From: Actinokineospora iranica
GTDB taxonomy: Bacteria > Actinomycetota > Actinomycetes > Mycobacteriales > Pseudonocardiaceae
Reading direction: 5' to 3'
NCBI RefSeq assembly: GCF_900101685.1
Contig: NZ_FMZZ01000002.1
Span: 62,001-126,000, forward strand
Length of the DNA: 64,000 bases
Both the position numbers and the translations under genes were made by a program. The number at the start of each line of letters is the position of its first letter. Within the stretch, counting starts at the first letter, position 1. The notes under the pieces are model-generated. The model worked only from the letters and a program-made list of their open reading frames with translations, was not told where the DNA came from and ran no database searches. Of the stretch, positions 16,794-25,185 are shown piece after piece.

Positions 16794-17714
16794 TCAGCTC
16801 ACCTCGCCCATTTGGTCCGGCCCGGTCAAGGGCTTGCCCCGCCCATCCGCCAACTCGGGCCGATTGGCGACGAAGGATGCCCGGTACTGGCCGACGAGGT
16901 CACCGGCCGCGCGCAGGGCCGGGGCGATGCCAGGCGTGTCTTTGTGACCAATGGTCTCCACTTCTTGAACTGAGTCAGCCAGGGCGCGAAGCGCCTCTTT
17001 CATGGCGTTGGTGATCTGGACAGCGGTCTCACCGGCGTACTGCTTGTCGGTCTCCGGAGGCGGGGTCGCGGCGATCACCTGGGCCGTCGCGCCGACCGCG
17101 GTGAACGCGAGCGGGGCCGCTGTGCCCCCGCTGACCAGGGTCGCAGCGACCGCCGAGACTGAGGCGACCACAGTGAAGCCGACAGTCCAGGCGTTCTTGT
17201 CGCAGCACGCCGCGTTGTCCAGCGCGTCCATCGTCGTGTGCGCGATCTTGTCGACATCGTCGCGGGCCTTGGCCCACATCGACTTGTGCGCCTCCAACGC
17301 GGCTTTGAGGACACTCACAAGTATGAACTGGTTTTCGACGATCGGCGGGAAGGTGTCCAGGAAGTTCTGCTTGAACGCCACCGCCGCCTTCCCGGTCCAG
17401 TCCTCCAGGTAGTCGCTAGCCGTGGTCATGTTGGCCAGCGCCACGTTCGCGAGGTAGATCTCGCCGTTGGCAGGCTCTTTGACGTGGCCGGTGGACAGCT
17501 TCTGCAAGACGACTTGCAGATCGTGGATGAGCGGGTCGTAGGCCGCGGGGTTGGGCATCTCGGCGAACGGACGGAACAGATCAGGAATGTCGCGGTAGTA
17601 GCCTTCCACCCCGCCGCGGGCGTATTCCGGGTCGGCCTCCTTGTTCGTGACCGCCCGTTTGACCGCTTTCTGCTGGATGGCGGCGGCGTGGGTCATCAAC
17701 TCATCGAAGCTCAT
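16794..17714 (-). CDS. Helical WXG/ESX-like protein with central hydrophobic segment
   Basis: 306 aa. The helical N-terminal part has a DWTGKAAVAFKQNFL segment resembling the W-x-G turn and following helix of ESX substrates. A Cys-Cys pair (near residue 165) precedes a hydrophobic stretch (about 170-215, rich in Ala/Val/Thr) that could be a membrane hairpin. The C-terminus is helical and polar. Spaced 4 bp from the upstream small helical gene. Likely a type VII secretion-associated protein or substrate; no toxin domain was recognised. Confidence 0.65.
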   Translation of the reverse strand: MSFDELMTHAAAIQQKAVKRAVTNKEADPEYARGGVEGYYRDIPDLFRPFAEMPNPAAYDPLIHDLQVVLQKLSTGHVKEPANGEIYLANVALANMTTASDYLEDWTGKAAVAFKQNFLDTFPPIVENQFILVSVLKAALEAHKSMWAKARDDVDKIAHTTMDALDNAACCDKNAWTVGFTVVASVSAVAATLVSGGTAAPLAFTAVGATAQVIAATPPPETDKQYAGETAVQITNAMKEALRALADSVQEVETIGHKDTPGIAPALRAAGDLVGQYRASFVANRPELADGRGKPLTGPDQMGEVS

Positions 17715-17718
17715 GTGC

Positions 17719-18093
17719 TCACCGCTGGTCCGGCACGGGTTCGCCCACCGTCTGGCGCAGCCGGTCCAACTCCACCTTGGCGGCGTGGTCGGTCTCGGCG
17801 TACTGGTTCACCGCCTGGGCCAGCGCCTCGCCGGTGTCCGTGAGACTGGATTCGGTGTCGGACAGGAACTTGGCCGCGTCCGCGTGCAACGCGACCCACG
17901 CCGCGTGGACCGGGCCCAGCGACCCACCGCCGAACAGGTCCGGCCGCCGCAGCACACCGTCCAAATTGGACAGCACCGCCCCCAGCTTGCTCGCCGCCTC
18001 GCGGTACTCCGCTGCCACCGACGGCAGGTTGTCCTTGGCGACGACCAGCAGCTTGTACAGATCCGCTCCGAACTCTTCCCCGTGCTCCCCCAT
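17719..18093 (-). CDS. WXG100-like helical protein with a YxxxD motif
   Basis: 124 aa, almost entirely helical, with a Trp in the middle turn region (HAAW, residue 66) and YAETD at residues 98-102. The YxxxD/E pattern is the known C-terminal secretion signal of type VII substrates. The ATG at 18093 is chosen because GGAGGGG precedes it; an upstream in-frame start would add unrelated residues. First gene of the four-gene module. No EccC ATPase or other ESX machinery lies in the window. Confidence 0.7.
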   Translation of the reverse strand: MGEHGEEFGADLYKLLVVAKDNLPSVAAEYREAASKLGAVLSNLDGVLRRPDLFGGGSLGPVHAAWVALHADAAKFLSDTESSLTDTGEALAQAVNQYAETDHAAKVELDRLRQTVGEPVPDQR

Positions 18094-18196
18094 AGATCCC
18101 CTCCGCAGTCGGGCGCTCGGCTCGCACTGTGCCAGGTCGGTGGCCTTCGCCGCCCACCGAACAAACAGCGTCACCCGTTTGCACCAGCGCCAGGGG

Positions 18197-19395
18197 TCAG
18201 TGGCGGAGCGTTTCGACGGAATCCAGGCCGAGGTGGTCGCGCATGTCGTGCCGGTGTAGTCCGTGCGGAAAGCGCGCGTTCCTGCAACAACGGGACGACG
18301 GTGCCCACGAGATCGTCAAACCTGCCGGGACAATGTGCGGGACCAGGATGAAGCCGTCCGCCGCGTCGCGCTGTACGAGGTCGTCGATGGTGTCGGCGAC
18401 GGTTTGGGGGGAGCCGACGAAGGTTTGGCGGGCGGTGACCTCGATGGCGAGGTCGCGGATCGACAGGTTTTCCGCCTCGGCGAGTTCCCGCCAGCCGCGC
18501 ACGGTTTCCACCGGGTTTCCGTACATCCGGACGCTGCCCGGCCACGGGCCACGGTGGGCTCCCCGACGATCGGGTCGACGTCGGGCAGCGGCCCGTCGGG
18601 GTCGTAGGCGCTCAGGTCGCGGTTCCAGACCTGTTCCAGACCTGTTCCAGCAGGACCAGCGCGGTCGCGCCGCTGACCTGCTGGCGGCGCACCTCGTAGG
18701 CCCGGTCCGCCGCCTCGGCGTCGGTGTCGCCCAGCACGAACGTGGCGGCGGGCATCACCACAAGCTGGTCAGGCCTGCGGCCGTAGCGCGGCAGCCGGGA
18801 CTTCACGTCGGCGTGGAATGCCTGGCCCGCTTCCAAAGTCGTGTGTCGGCTGAAGATGGCGTCGGCGGTGGCGGCGGCGAACTCCCGGCCCTCGTCGGAG
18901 TCGCCCGCCTGGAAGATCACCGGCCTGCCGCGGGACGGCGAACCGTCCGGAGATGTCGAAGTGCTCGTCGTGCACCGAGAACGCGCCCGCGGTGGGGGCG
19001 GCCAAGAACCTGCCGCTCTCCTTGTCGGCCAGAACCGCCCCGGCGTCCCAGGAATCGAACAAAGTGCTTGCGGCGTCCAGGAAACTCCGGGCGCGCGAGT
19101 AGCGCTGGTCCTCCGTTAGGAATCCGCCGCGCCGGAAGTTCTCGCCGGTGAAGGCGTCCCAGGAGGTGACGACGTTCCCCGCGGCGCGACCGGCCGAAAG
19201 GTGGTCGAGGGTGGTGAACCGGCGGGCGACCTCGTAGGGCTCGGTGAAGGTCGAGTTGATGGTGCCCGCGAGGCCGAGCCGGTCGGTGACCGCGGCGAGC
19301 GCGGCCGGCACGGTGAAGGTGTCCGGCCTGCCCACGACGTCGAGGTCGTGGAGTCGCCCGTTCTGCTCCCGCAGGCGAAGTCCCTCGGCCAGGAA
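18197..19395 (-). pseudogene. Decayed NtaA/SnaA/DszA-family flavin monooxygenase
   Basis: Recognisable family blocks run in order on the minus strand but in changing frames: FLAEGLRLREQNG, RPDTFTVPAALAAVTDRLGL, TSWDAFTGENFRRGG, IFQAGDSDEGREFAA, LVLLEQVWNR, MYGNPVETV and TARQTFVGSP. The first roughly 60 residues are missing. Disruptions visible by translation include a frame change near 18920-18945, an 11-bp tandem duplication at 18623-18650, a 1-bp loss near 18535, and further single-base losses near 18320 and 18255. The intact family uses FMNH2 or F420-like flavin donors on sulfur or nitrogen compounds. It is fused in frame to the decayed FAD-binding gene upstream at about 19395. Confidence 0.88.
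18623..18650. repeat. 11-bp tandem duplication causing a frameshift
   Basis: TTCCAGACCTG occurs twice in a row (18623-18633, 18634-18644) followed by a partial third copy. Removing one copy restores the expected family reading LLEQVWNRDLSAYDPDGP on the minus strand. The duplication is therefore an inactivating mutation, still perfect and so probably recent. Confidence 0.9.
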
Positions 19396-19928
19396 CCGGA
19401 CGCGGTCGGGGTGACCGGTGAACAGCTCGGTGTAGTAGCCCCAGCCGATGTCCTTGGCCATGAGCGGCCAGACGTCGCGGCGGAAGTCCAACGGCTCAGA
19501 ACGGGAAACCAGGGCTCTTATCTCGTCTTGCCCGAAGAAGCGCGGGAGTTTGGCGCGTTCCCCGCGCAGCGGATACTCAGGTTTGGCGCGGTAAGGCACG
19601 CCTCTACGCGAACCGACAAACAGCCTCGGTTCCTTACCTGAGGGCCGGTAGACGAGCCTTCCGCTCGGACCGGTCTCGTAACGTCCGCCACGGCCCTCGG
19701 TAAGCAGGATCATGAGGTCGATGAACGCGAGACCGAAGCCCCGCACGATCACGTCTTCGCCCGGCGCGAGCGCGGACACACCCGGCCCGGCCCCGCCGGG
19801 TACGGGTCGATCAGGTGGACTACCAGGTCACCGGGAAACTCGGCGGCGTTGGCCGAGAGGCGTTCGAGGAGCCCGATGCCGGACGGGCCCGCGCCGATCA
19901 CCGCGAGGGACCGTGCTTCCGCGGCCAT
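19396..19928 (-). pseudogene. Decayed FAD-NAD(P)-binding protein, internally deleted
   Basis: Starts at ATG 19928 (GGGGAGGG upstream) with SLAVIGAGPSGIGLLERL, the FAD-binding Rossmann motif of the FAD-NAD(P)-binding (PF13454-like) family. After about 55 codons, at PAGPGRV, the sequence jumps to SALAPGEDVIVRGFGLAFID in another frame. In intact members those parts are separated by well over 100 residues. The second part ends at LFTGHPDRVR and runs without a stop into the monooxygenase remnant, so the long C-terminal portion is also gone. Two deletions therefore shaped this locus. Intact homologues usually neighbour DszA/NtaA-type monooxygenases. Confidence 0.85.
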
Positions 19929-20038
19929 GGCGCCCTCCCCAGCAGCCTGCTTTCCGACGTCGCAACTCTCTCTTCGACGTTAGGCAGCCTTGGGCGGCGG
20001 CGGTGGCGCGTCCACTCCGCAGGCTCTTATACTGGTCA

Positions 20039-20055
20039 GTCTGGTTAGGACAGAC
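20039..20055. promoter_or_regulatory. Palindrome upstream of the FAD-binding pseudogene
   Basis: GTCTGGTTAGGACAGAC contains 5-bp inverted arms (GTCTG/CAGAC) around a 7-bp centre. It lies about 110 bp upstream of the pseudogene start and just after the iclR stop. On the minus strand a TATAAG hexamer follows at 20026-20031. It may be the former operator/promoter of the decayed genes. Confidence 0.35.
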
Positions 20056-20072
20056 AAGTAAATCCCGCAGTC

Positions 20073-20849
20073 TCAACGGTTCTGCAACAAGGGCGCAATC
20101 TTGGCCGCGGTAAGCGCCGACAATTCGACCACATGCTCGAAGCGGTCTTCGGTCAGCCGGACGGCTGGCCCTTGCACCGCGATCGCCGCCAAGACCCGCT
20201 CACCGGAATCGCGCACCGGAACGGCGACGGCGCGGACACCGGGGACGCGTTCCTCGTCGTTGAGCGCCCAGCCGCGGTCGCGGACGGCGCGGAGTTCGGC
20301 GTGCAGCGCGTCCGGGGAGGTGATGGTGTTCCGGGTGAGGCGGGCGAGGTCGCCGAGGTGGTCGATGGTCGCGGCCAGGTCGTCGTCGCCCGCGATCAGG
20401 CACTTGCCCATGGCCGAGGTGTGCAGCGGCACCCGGGTGCCGCGGGCCTGGTCGAACCGCAGCGGCTGGCTGGAGGCGACGTCGAGCACCACCTGCACCT
20501 CGCGTCCCGCGCGGATGCCGAGGTTTACCGACTCGCCGGTAGCGGCGGCGAGTTCCTGCAACACCGGCAGCACCTGGTCGTAGCCAAGCTGCTCGGCGGC
20601 CCGCATCCCCAGCACGAGCAGCGCGGGGCCAAGCTGGTAACGGTCACCCCGGGGCGCCCGCATGAGCAGGCCGCCGTCGGTGAGCGCGCGGGTAAGACGG
20701 TGTGTGGTGCTTACCGACAGTCCGGTAAGCCGGGCGATCTCGCTGACGCCCTTGGTGACCTCGCCGGTCTCGAAGCACCGCAGCACGGCCAGCGCGCGCT
20801 CGATCGCCTGGGCGCCCGTCCGGCCGTTCTGCTCCCGCAGGTCAGACAC
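20073..20849 (-). CDS. IclR-family transcriptional regulator
   Basis: 258 aa. The N-terminal winged helix (about 12-70) contains GVSEIARLTGLSVSTTHRLTRAL. The C-terminal effector domain (about 90-255) has the HTSAMGKCLIA and PVRDSGERVLAAIAVQGPA blocks of the IclR fold. The GTG start at 20849 is chosen because the protein then begins at normal family length. It lies 26 bp downstream of the rhodanese gene (same operon) and upstream of the decayed FAD/monooxygenase genes, which it probably once controlled. Confidence 0.92.
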   Translation of the reverse strand: MSDLREQNGRTGAQAIERALAVLRCFETGEVTKGVSEIARLTGLSVSTTHRLTRALTDGGLLMRAPRGDRYQLGPALLVLGMRAAEQLGYDQVLPVLQELAAATGESVNLGIRAGREVQVVLDVASSQPLRFDQARGTRVPLHTSAMGKCLIAGDDDLAATIDHLGDLARLTRNTITSPDALHAELRAVRDRGWALNDEERVPGVRAVAVPVRDSGERVLAAIAVQGPAVRLTEDRFEHVVELSALTAAKIAPLLQNR

Positions 20850-20875
20850 CGGCGGATTCTGACACACCTGCCAGC

Positions 20876-21268
20876 TCAGGTGATGCCGGGCAGGCCGCCG
20901 TCGGTGACCGGGAGCCCCTCGGCGTCCCAGGCGCGGAAGCCGCCGATCAGGTCGATCGCGTTGCGCAGGCCCAGGTCGCGCAGGTCGCGCACGGCGAGGC
21001 TGGACGCGTAGCCCTCGTTGCAGTAGACGATGACCACGCTGTCCTCGGTGATCTCCTTGATGCGGTCCGGGCATTTCGGGTCGAGCCGCCATTCCAGGAC
21101 TATCCGCTCGACCGGTAGCGCGCCCAGGATCTCACCCTCGGCCAGCCGGTTGTAGTACGGGCGGATGTCCACCATGAGGGCACCCTCCCGTTGCAGCCGG
21201 TAAGCCTTGACCGGATCGACCCGGTCGATCCGCGAACGCGCCTCGGCCAGCACGGCTTCGATGGACAT
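20876..21268 (-). CDS. Single-domain rhodanese
   Basis: 130 aa rhodanese. The active-site loop CNEGYAS has catalytic Cys83, the VDIRPYYNR segment precedes it, and GGFRAWDAEGLPV closes the domain. The ATG at 21268 has a GGAGGTG site directly upstream. In actinobacteria this subtype is typically found with a cysteine dioxygenase and FAD/monooxygenase genes in a sulfur-handling cluster. Only the rhodanese and IclR genes remain intact here. Likely a sulfurtransferase; the acceptor is unknown. Confidence 0.88.
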   Translation of the reverse strand: MSIEAVLAEARSRIDRVDPVKAYRLQREGALMVDIRPYYNRLAEGEILGALPVERIVLEWRLDPKCPDRIKEITEDSVVIVYCNEGYASSLAVRDLRDLGLRNAIDLIGGFRAWDAEGLPVTDGGLPGIT

Positions 21269-21377
21269 CACACCTCCGGAGCGCCCCGCTGTTGTCGCTG
21301 TCATTTGCTGTCGTCACTATCGCCGCTGTCTTGGCTACCTACTGATGGTGGCACGCTCCGCACCGTCACACCGCGCT

Positions 21378-21392
21378 TTCCACTTTGTGGAA
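21378..21392. promoter_or_regulatory. Perfect palindrome upstream of the rhodanese-iclR operon
   Basis: TTCCACTTTGTGGAA: 6-bp perfect arms around a 3-bp centre, 110 bp upstream of the rhodanese start. Its form resembles IclR-family operators, and an iclR gene is second in the operon, so autoregulation is plausible. Confidence 0.5.
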
Positions 21393-21422
21393 TGCCATGC
21401 CAACGTTGGATCAGCGCTGGAG

Positions 21423-22034
21423 TCAGCCGGGGGCGTCGTTCACGATGGCGGCCAGGGTCGACGCCCACTGGTCCAAGACGCGGCGGCGACGCTTGCCGTC
21501 GTCGGTCAGCAGGTTGGCCAGGCCAAGGCCACGGGCCATGTCCAGGGTCGCCTGCACCAGTTCCCGCACGCCAGGGCGGGTCTCGTCGACGCCGAGCGCG
21601 GCCACCGTGAGCCGGTGGGCCTCCCGGCCGAGCTGCGCCTCCAGCGGGACGACCTGGGCGCGCAGCTGGTCGTCCGACGACGCGGCGACCCAGAGTTGCA
21701 GCGCGGCGCGGAACAGCTTGCTGGAGTACATCTCGCCGATGGCGTGCACGACGTACTCGATGCGGTCGCGGCCCGGCGGCAGGTTCGGCAGGCCGTCGCG
21801 CATGTGCGCCAGCCGCTCCTCGGTGACGTACTCGATGGCGGCGGTGAACAGGTCCTCGCGGGTCGGGAAGTGGTGCTGCGCCGCGCCCCGGGACACGCCC
21901 GCGCGCTCGGCGACCACGGAGACCGTGCTGCCCGACCAGCCGACGTCGGCGAGGCAGTCGACCGCCGCGGCCAGCAGCCGGGCCCGGGTGGCCCGGCTGC
22001 GGTCCTGACGGGGCTCGCGGACCGCCTCGCTCAC
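21423..22034 (-). CDS. TetR-family regulator of the acyl-CoA carboxylase operon
   Basis: 203 aa. The N-terminal helix-turn-helix (about 8-60) contains RARLLAAAVDCLADVGWSGSTV and RGAAQHHFPTREDLF. The remainder is the helical TetR ligand domain. It is the last gene of the operon, 12 bp after the first acyl-CoA dehydrogenase. Acyl-CoA-responsive repressors often hold this place. The 18-bp palindrome at the operon's far end (30415-30432) is a candidate target. Confidence 0.9.
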   Translation of the reverse strand: MSEAVREPRQDRSRATRARLLAAAVDCLADVGWSGSTVSVVAERAGVSRGAAQHHFPTREDLFTAAIEYVTEERLAHMRDGLPNLPPGRDRIEYVVHAIGEMYSSKLFRAALQLWVAASSDDQLRAQVVPLEAQLGREAHRLTVAALGVDETRPGVRELVQATLDMARGLGLANLLTDDGKRRRRVLDQWASTLAAIVNDAPG

Positions 22035-22046
22035 TTCATCTCACCT

Positions 22047-23216
22047 CTAATACGACTTGGGCAGCCCCAGGCTGAACTGGGCCACGAAGTTCAGGATCAT
22101 CTCGCGGCTCACCGGGGCGATCCGGGTCAGCCGGGACGCCGCGACGAGGGCACCGAGACCGTACTCGCTCGCCAGGCCGTTGCCGCCATGTGTCTGGACA
22201 GCGGCGTCGACGGCCTTGACCACGGCCTCGCCCGCGGCGTACTTGGCCATGTTCGCCGCCTCGCCCGCGGCCATGTCGTCGCCGCCGTCGTAGAGGGCGG
22301 CGGCCTTCTGGGTCATCAGCTTGGCCAGCTCCAACTCGATCTTGGCCTGCGCCAGCGGGTGCGCGACGGCCTGGTGCGCGCCGATCGGCTCCTTCCACAC
22401 CGTGCGGGTCTTGGCGTAGTCGACGGCTTTCTCCAGCGCGAACCGGCCCATGCCCACGGCGAAGGACGCGGCGAGGATGCGCTCGGGGTTCAGGCCCGCG
22501 AACAGCTGCATGAGCGCGGCGTCCTCGGAGCCGACGAGCGCGTCGGCGGGCAGCCGCACGTCGTCGATGAACAGGGAGAACTGGTAGTCGGCCGAGACGA
22601 TGTCCATCTCGATGCGCTGGTAAGCGAAGCCGGGGGCGTCGGTGGGGACGATGAACAGCGCGGGCTTGAGCTTGCCGGTCTTGGCGTCCTCGGTGCGGCT
22701 GACGACGAGCACGGCCTGCGACTCGTCCACACAGGAGATGAAGACCTTGCGGCCGTTGAGGACCCAGGTGTCGCCGTCCCCGTCGTTCACGCGCCGTGCG
22801 GTGGTGGTCAGCCGGTGCGCGTTGGACCCGGCGTCCGGCTCGGTGATGGCGAAGGCCATCCGGACGGTGCCGTCGGCGAACCCGGGCAGCCAGCGCCGCC
22901 GCTGCTCGTCGGTGCCGTAGCGGGCGATGATCGTCGCGCAGATCGCGGGCGAGACGACCATCTGCAGCAGGCCGGTGCCCGCGGCGCCCAGTTCCTCGCA
23001 GACCGCGGCGAGGTCGCCGATGCCGCCCCCGCCGCCGCCGAACTCTTCGGGGACGTTCACGCCGAGGTAGCCGAGCCTGCCCGCCTCGTCCCACAGCTCG
23101 GTGGTGTGGCCGCCGGACTTCGCGGCCTTGAGCGTGTACTCGTGGCCGTACTTGCGGCCCAGTTCGGCGACGGCCTTGCGCAGCGCCTGGCGCTCTTCGG
23201 ACTCGGTGAAGCTCAT
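22047..23216 (-). CDS. Acyl-CoA dehydrogenase (AtuF/citronellyl-type subgroup)
   Basis: 389 aa FAD-dependent acyl-CoA dehydrogenase. The substrate/FAD region MAFAITEPDAGSNAHRLTT, the helical C-terminal domain with QTHGGNGLASEYGLG, and the ending RIAPVSREMILNF are clear. The IAPVSREM ending marks the subgroup seen in branched-chain and acyclic-terpenoid acyl-CoA pathways. The ATG at 23216 overlaps the biotin carboxylase stop by 4 bp. It probably introduces a double bond into a branched acyl-CoA before or after carboxylation. The substrate is not determined. Confidence 0.9.
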   Translation of the reverse strand: MSFTESEERQALRKAVAELGRKYGHEYTLKAAKSGGHTTELWDEAGRLGYLGVNVPEEFGGGGGGIGDLAAVCEELGAAGTGLLQMVVSPAICATIIARYGTDEQRRRWLPGFADGTVRMAFAITEPDAGSNAHRLTTTARRVNDGDGDTWVLNGRKVFISCVDESQAVLVVSRTEDAKTGKLKPALFIVPTDAPGFAYQRIEMDIVSADYQFSLFIDDVRLPADALVGSEDAALMQLFAGLNPERILAASFAVGMGRFALEKAVDYAKTRTVWKEPIGAHQAVAHPLAQAKIELELAKLMTQKAAALYDGGDDMAAGEAANMAKYAAGEAVVKAVDAAVQTHGGNGLASEYGLGALVAASRLTRIAPVSREMILNFVAQFSLGLPKSY

Positions 23217-25180
23217 GACTCCTCCTCGGCTTGCACTGCGTGCACGATGGCGAGCACCCGGCCCACATCCACTTGGTCTCCCGCGGCGACCGGCAACCGC
23301 GCGACCACGCCGTCGGCGGGCGCGTCGACGCGGTGCTCCATCTTCATGGCCTCCAGCCACAGCAGCGGCTGGCCCGCGGCCACCCGCTCCCCCGCCGCGA
23401 CCGCGACCCGCACGACCGTGCCGGGCATCGGGGCGAGCAGCGAGCCCGCCGCCACCTGCGCCGCCGGGTCCGGGAACCGTTCAGCGACAGCGAGTTCGAC
23501 CGTGCCCCACGGTGAGTCCACACAGGACACTCGGGGGTAGCGGGACACCGCGAAGCGGCGCAGCACGCCCTCGACTTCCAGCAGCACCGCGCCCGGGTCG
23601 GCCGACACCAGCCGCACCCCGTCGAAACCCTCGGCTTCCAGGCCCGCCCGGCTGACCCGGTAGCGGATCTCGTGGTCGCCGAACGTCTTCACCTGCGGCT
23701 GCGACACGACATTGCGCCAGCCGCCGGGAACGCGGCCGAGAACCCGCGCCGAAGCCCGGTTCGCCTCGGCGTCGGCCAAAGCGGCGGCCAACGCGGACAG
23801 CGCCTCGGTCTCCTTGTCCACCAGGGGTTCGGCGAGCACGGGCAGGCCGTGCCGGTCGAAGAACGCGGTGTCGGTGTCGCCCGCGCGGAACGCCGGGTGC
23901 CGCAGCACCCGGACCAGCAGGTCGCGGTTGGTGCGGACACCGTGGATTCGGGCCCGGGTCAGCGCGCCAGCCAGGGCGCGGGCGGCTGTGGCGCGTTCGG
24001 GCGCCCAGGCGATGACCTTGGCCAGCATCGGGTCGTAGTGCACGCCGACGACCGAGCCGGACTCGACGCCGGAGTCCAGCCGCAACCCCGAATCACCAGC
24101 GCATCCGAACGTCGCGGTGACGCCGGGGACCTCGAACCGGTGCAGCGTGCCGCTTTGCGGGCGCCAATCGTGCGCGGGGTCCTCGGCGTAGATGCGGACC
24201 TCGATGGCGTGGCCCCGGCTCGCGGGCGGCTCGGCGGGCAGCGCCGCGCCCTCTGCGACGGAAAGCTGCGACCGCACCAAATCCAGACCCGTGACGCACT
24301 CGGTGACCGGGTGCTCGACTTGCAGGCGGGTGTTCATCTCCAGGAAGTAGAACCGGCCCGACTCGTCGGCCAGGAACTCCACCGTGCCCGCGCCCTCGTA
24401 GCCGATCGCGGCGGCGGCCACGCGGGCGGCGGCGAACAGCCGCTCCCGCATCCCTTCGGTGCGCTCGACCAGCGGCGACGGGGCCTCTTCCACGACTTTC
24501 TGGTGCCTGCGCTGGATCGAGCACTCCCGCTCGCCGACCGCCCAGACCGTGCCGTGCCGGTCGGCCATGACCTGGACCTCGATGTGCCGCCCGGTCTCCA
24601 GATACGGCTCGCAGAACACGGTGGGGTCGCCGAACGCCGACGCCGCCTCGGACCGCGCCGCCGCCAACTCGCCTTCCAGGTCTTCGAGTCCGCGCACCAC
24701 GCGCATCCCACGTCCGCCGCCGCCCGCCGAGGCCTTGACCAGCACCGGCAGATCAGCCTCGGTCACATTGTCTATTTGGGATAGAACGGGAACACCGGCC
24801 TCGGCCATCAGCCGCTTCGACTCGATCTTGGAGCCCATCCGCTCGATCGCCTCGGCTGGCGGGCCGACCCAGGTGAGCCCGGCATCGATCACCGCGCGGG
24901 CGAAGTCCGCGTTCTCCGACAGGAAGCCGTAGCCGGGGTGAACGGCGTCGGCACCCGCGTCCAGCGCGGCCCGGATCAGGAGATCCGGCCGTAGATAGGT
25001 CTCGGCGGGGGTGTTTCCGGGCAGGCGGACGGCGGTGTCGGCCTCGCGCACGTGCGGGGAGTCCGCGTCGGCGTCGGAGAACACCGCCACGGTGGCGATG
25101 CCGAGGTCGCGGGCCGTGCGGAACACCCGCCGGGCGATCTCGGCGCGGTTGGCGACCAGCACGCTCTGGATCTGGCTCAT
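23213..25180 (-). CDS. Acyl-CoA carboxylase alpha subunit (biotin carboxylase + BCCP)
   Basis: 655 aa. The biotin carboxylase domains (1-450) show VLVANRAEIARRVF, the ATP-grasp KASAGGGGRGMRVV and FLEMNTRLQVEHPVTE. The C-terminal biotinyl domain has EAMKMEH with the biotinylated Lys613. It makes carboxybiotin from bicarbonate and ATP for the adjacent carboxyltransferase. The length matches methylcrotonyl/geranyl-CoA carboxylase alpha subunits. The ATG at 25180 is used; a GTG at 25189 overlapping the previous stop (GTGA) is an equally coupled alternative. Confidence 0.93.
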   Translation of the reverse strand: MSQIQSVLVANRAEIARRVFRTARDLGIATVAVFSDADADSPHVREADTAVRLPGNTPAETYLRPDLLIRAALDAGADAVHPGYGFLSENADFARAVIDAGLTWVGPPAEAIERMGSKIESKRLMAEAGVPVLSQIDNVTEADLPVLVKASAGGGGRGMRVVRGLEDLEGELAAARSEAASAFGDPTVFCEPYLETGRHIEVQVMADRHGTVWAVGERECSIQRRHQKVVEEAPSPLVERTEGMRERLFAAARVAAAAIGYEGAGTVEFLADESGRFYFLEMNTRLQVEHPVTECVTGLDLVRSQLSVAEGAALPAEPPASRGHAIEVRIYAEDPAHDWRPQSGTLHRFEVPGVTATFGCAGDSGLRLDSGVESGSVVGVHYDPMLAKVIAWAPERATAARALAGALTRARIHGVRTNRDLLVRVLRHPAFRAGDTDTAFFDRHGLPVLAEPLVDKETEALSALAAALADAEANRASARVLGRVPGGWRNVVSQPQVKTFGDHEIRYRVSRAGLEAEGFDGVRLVSADPGAVLLEVEGVLRRFAVSRYPRVSCVDSPWGTVELAVAERFPDPAAQVAAGSLLAPMPGTVVRVAVAAGERVAAGQPLLWLEAMKMEHRVDAPADGVVARLPVAAGDQVDVGRVLAIVHAVQAEEES

Positions 25181-25185
25181 GTCAC

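Noticed and set aside
21207-23540. Very long plus-strand open frame (777 codons) over the TetR and acyl-CoA dehydrogenase genes
   Set aside because: It is antisense to genes with clear family motifs; such frames arise from GC-rich third positions, and its protein is His/Arg/Gly-rich with no domain.
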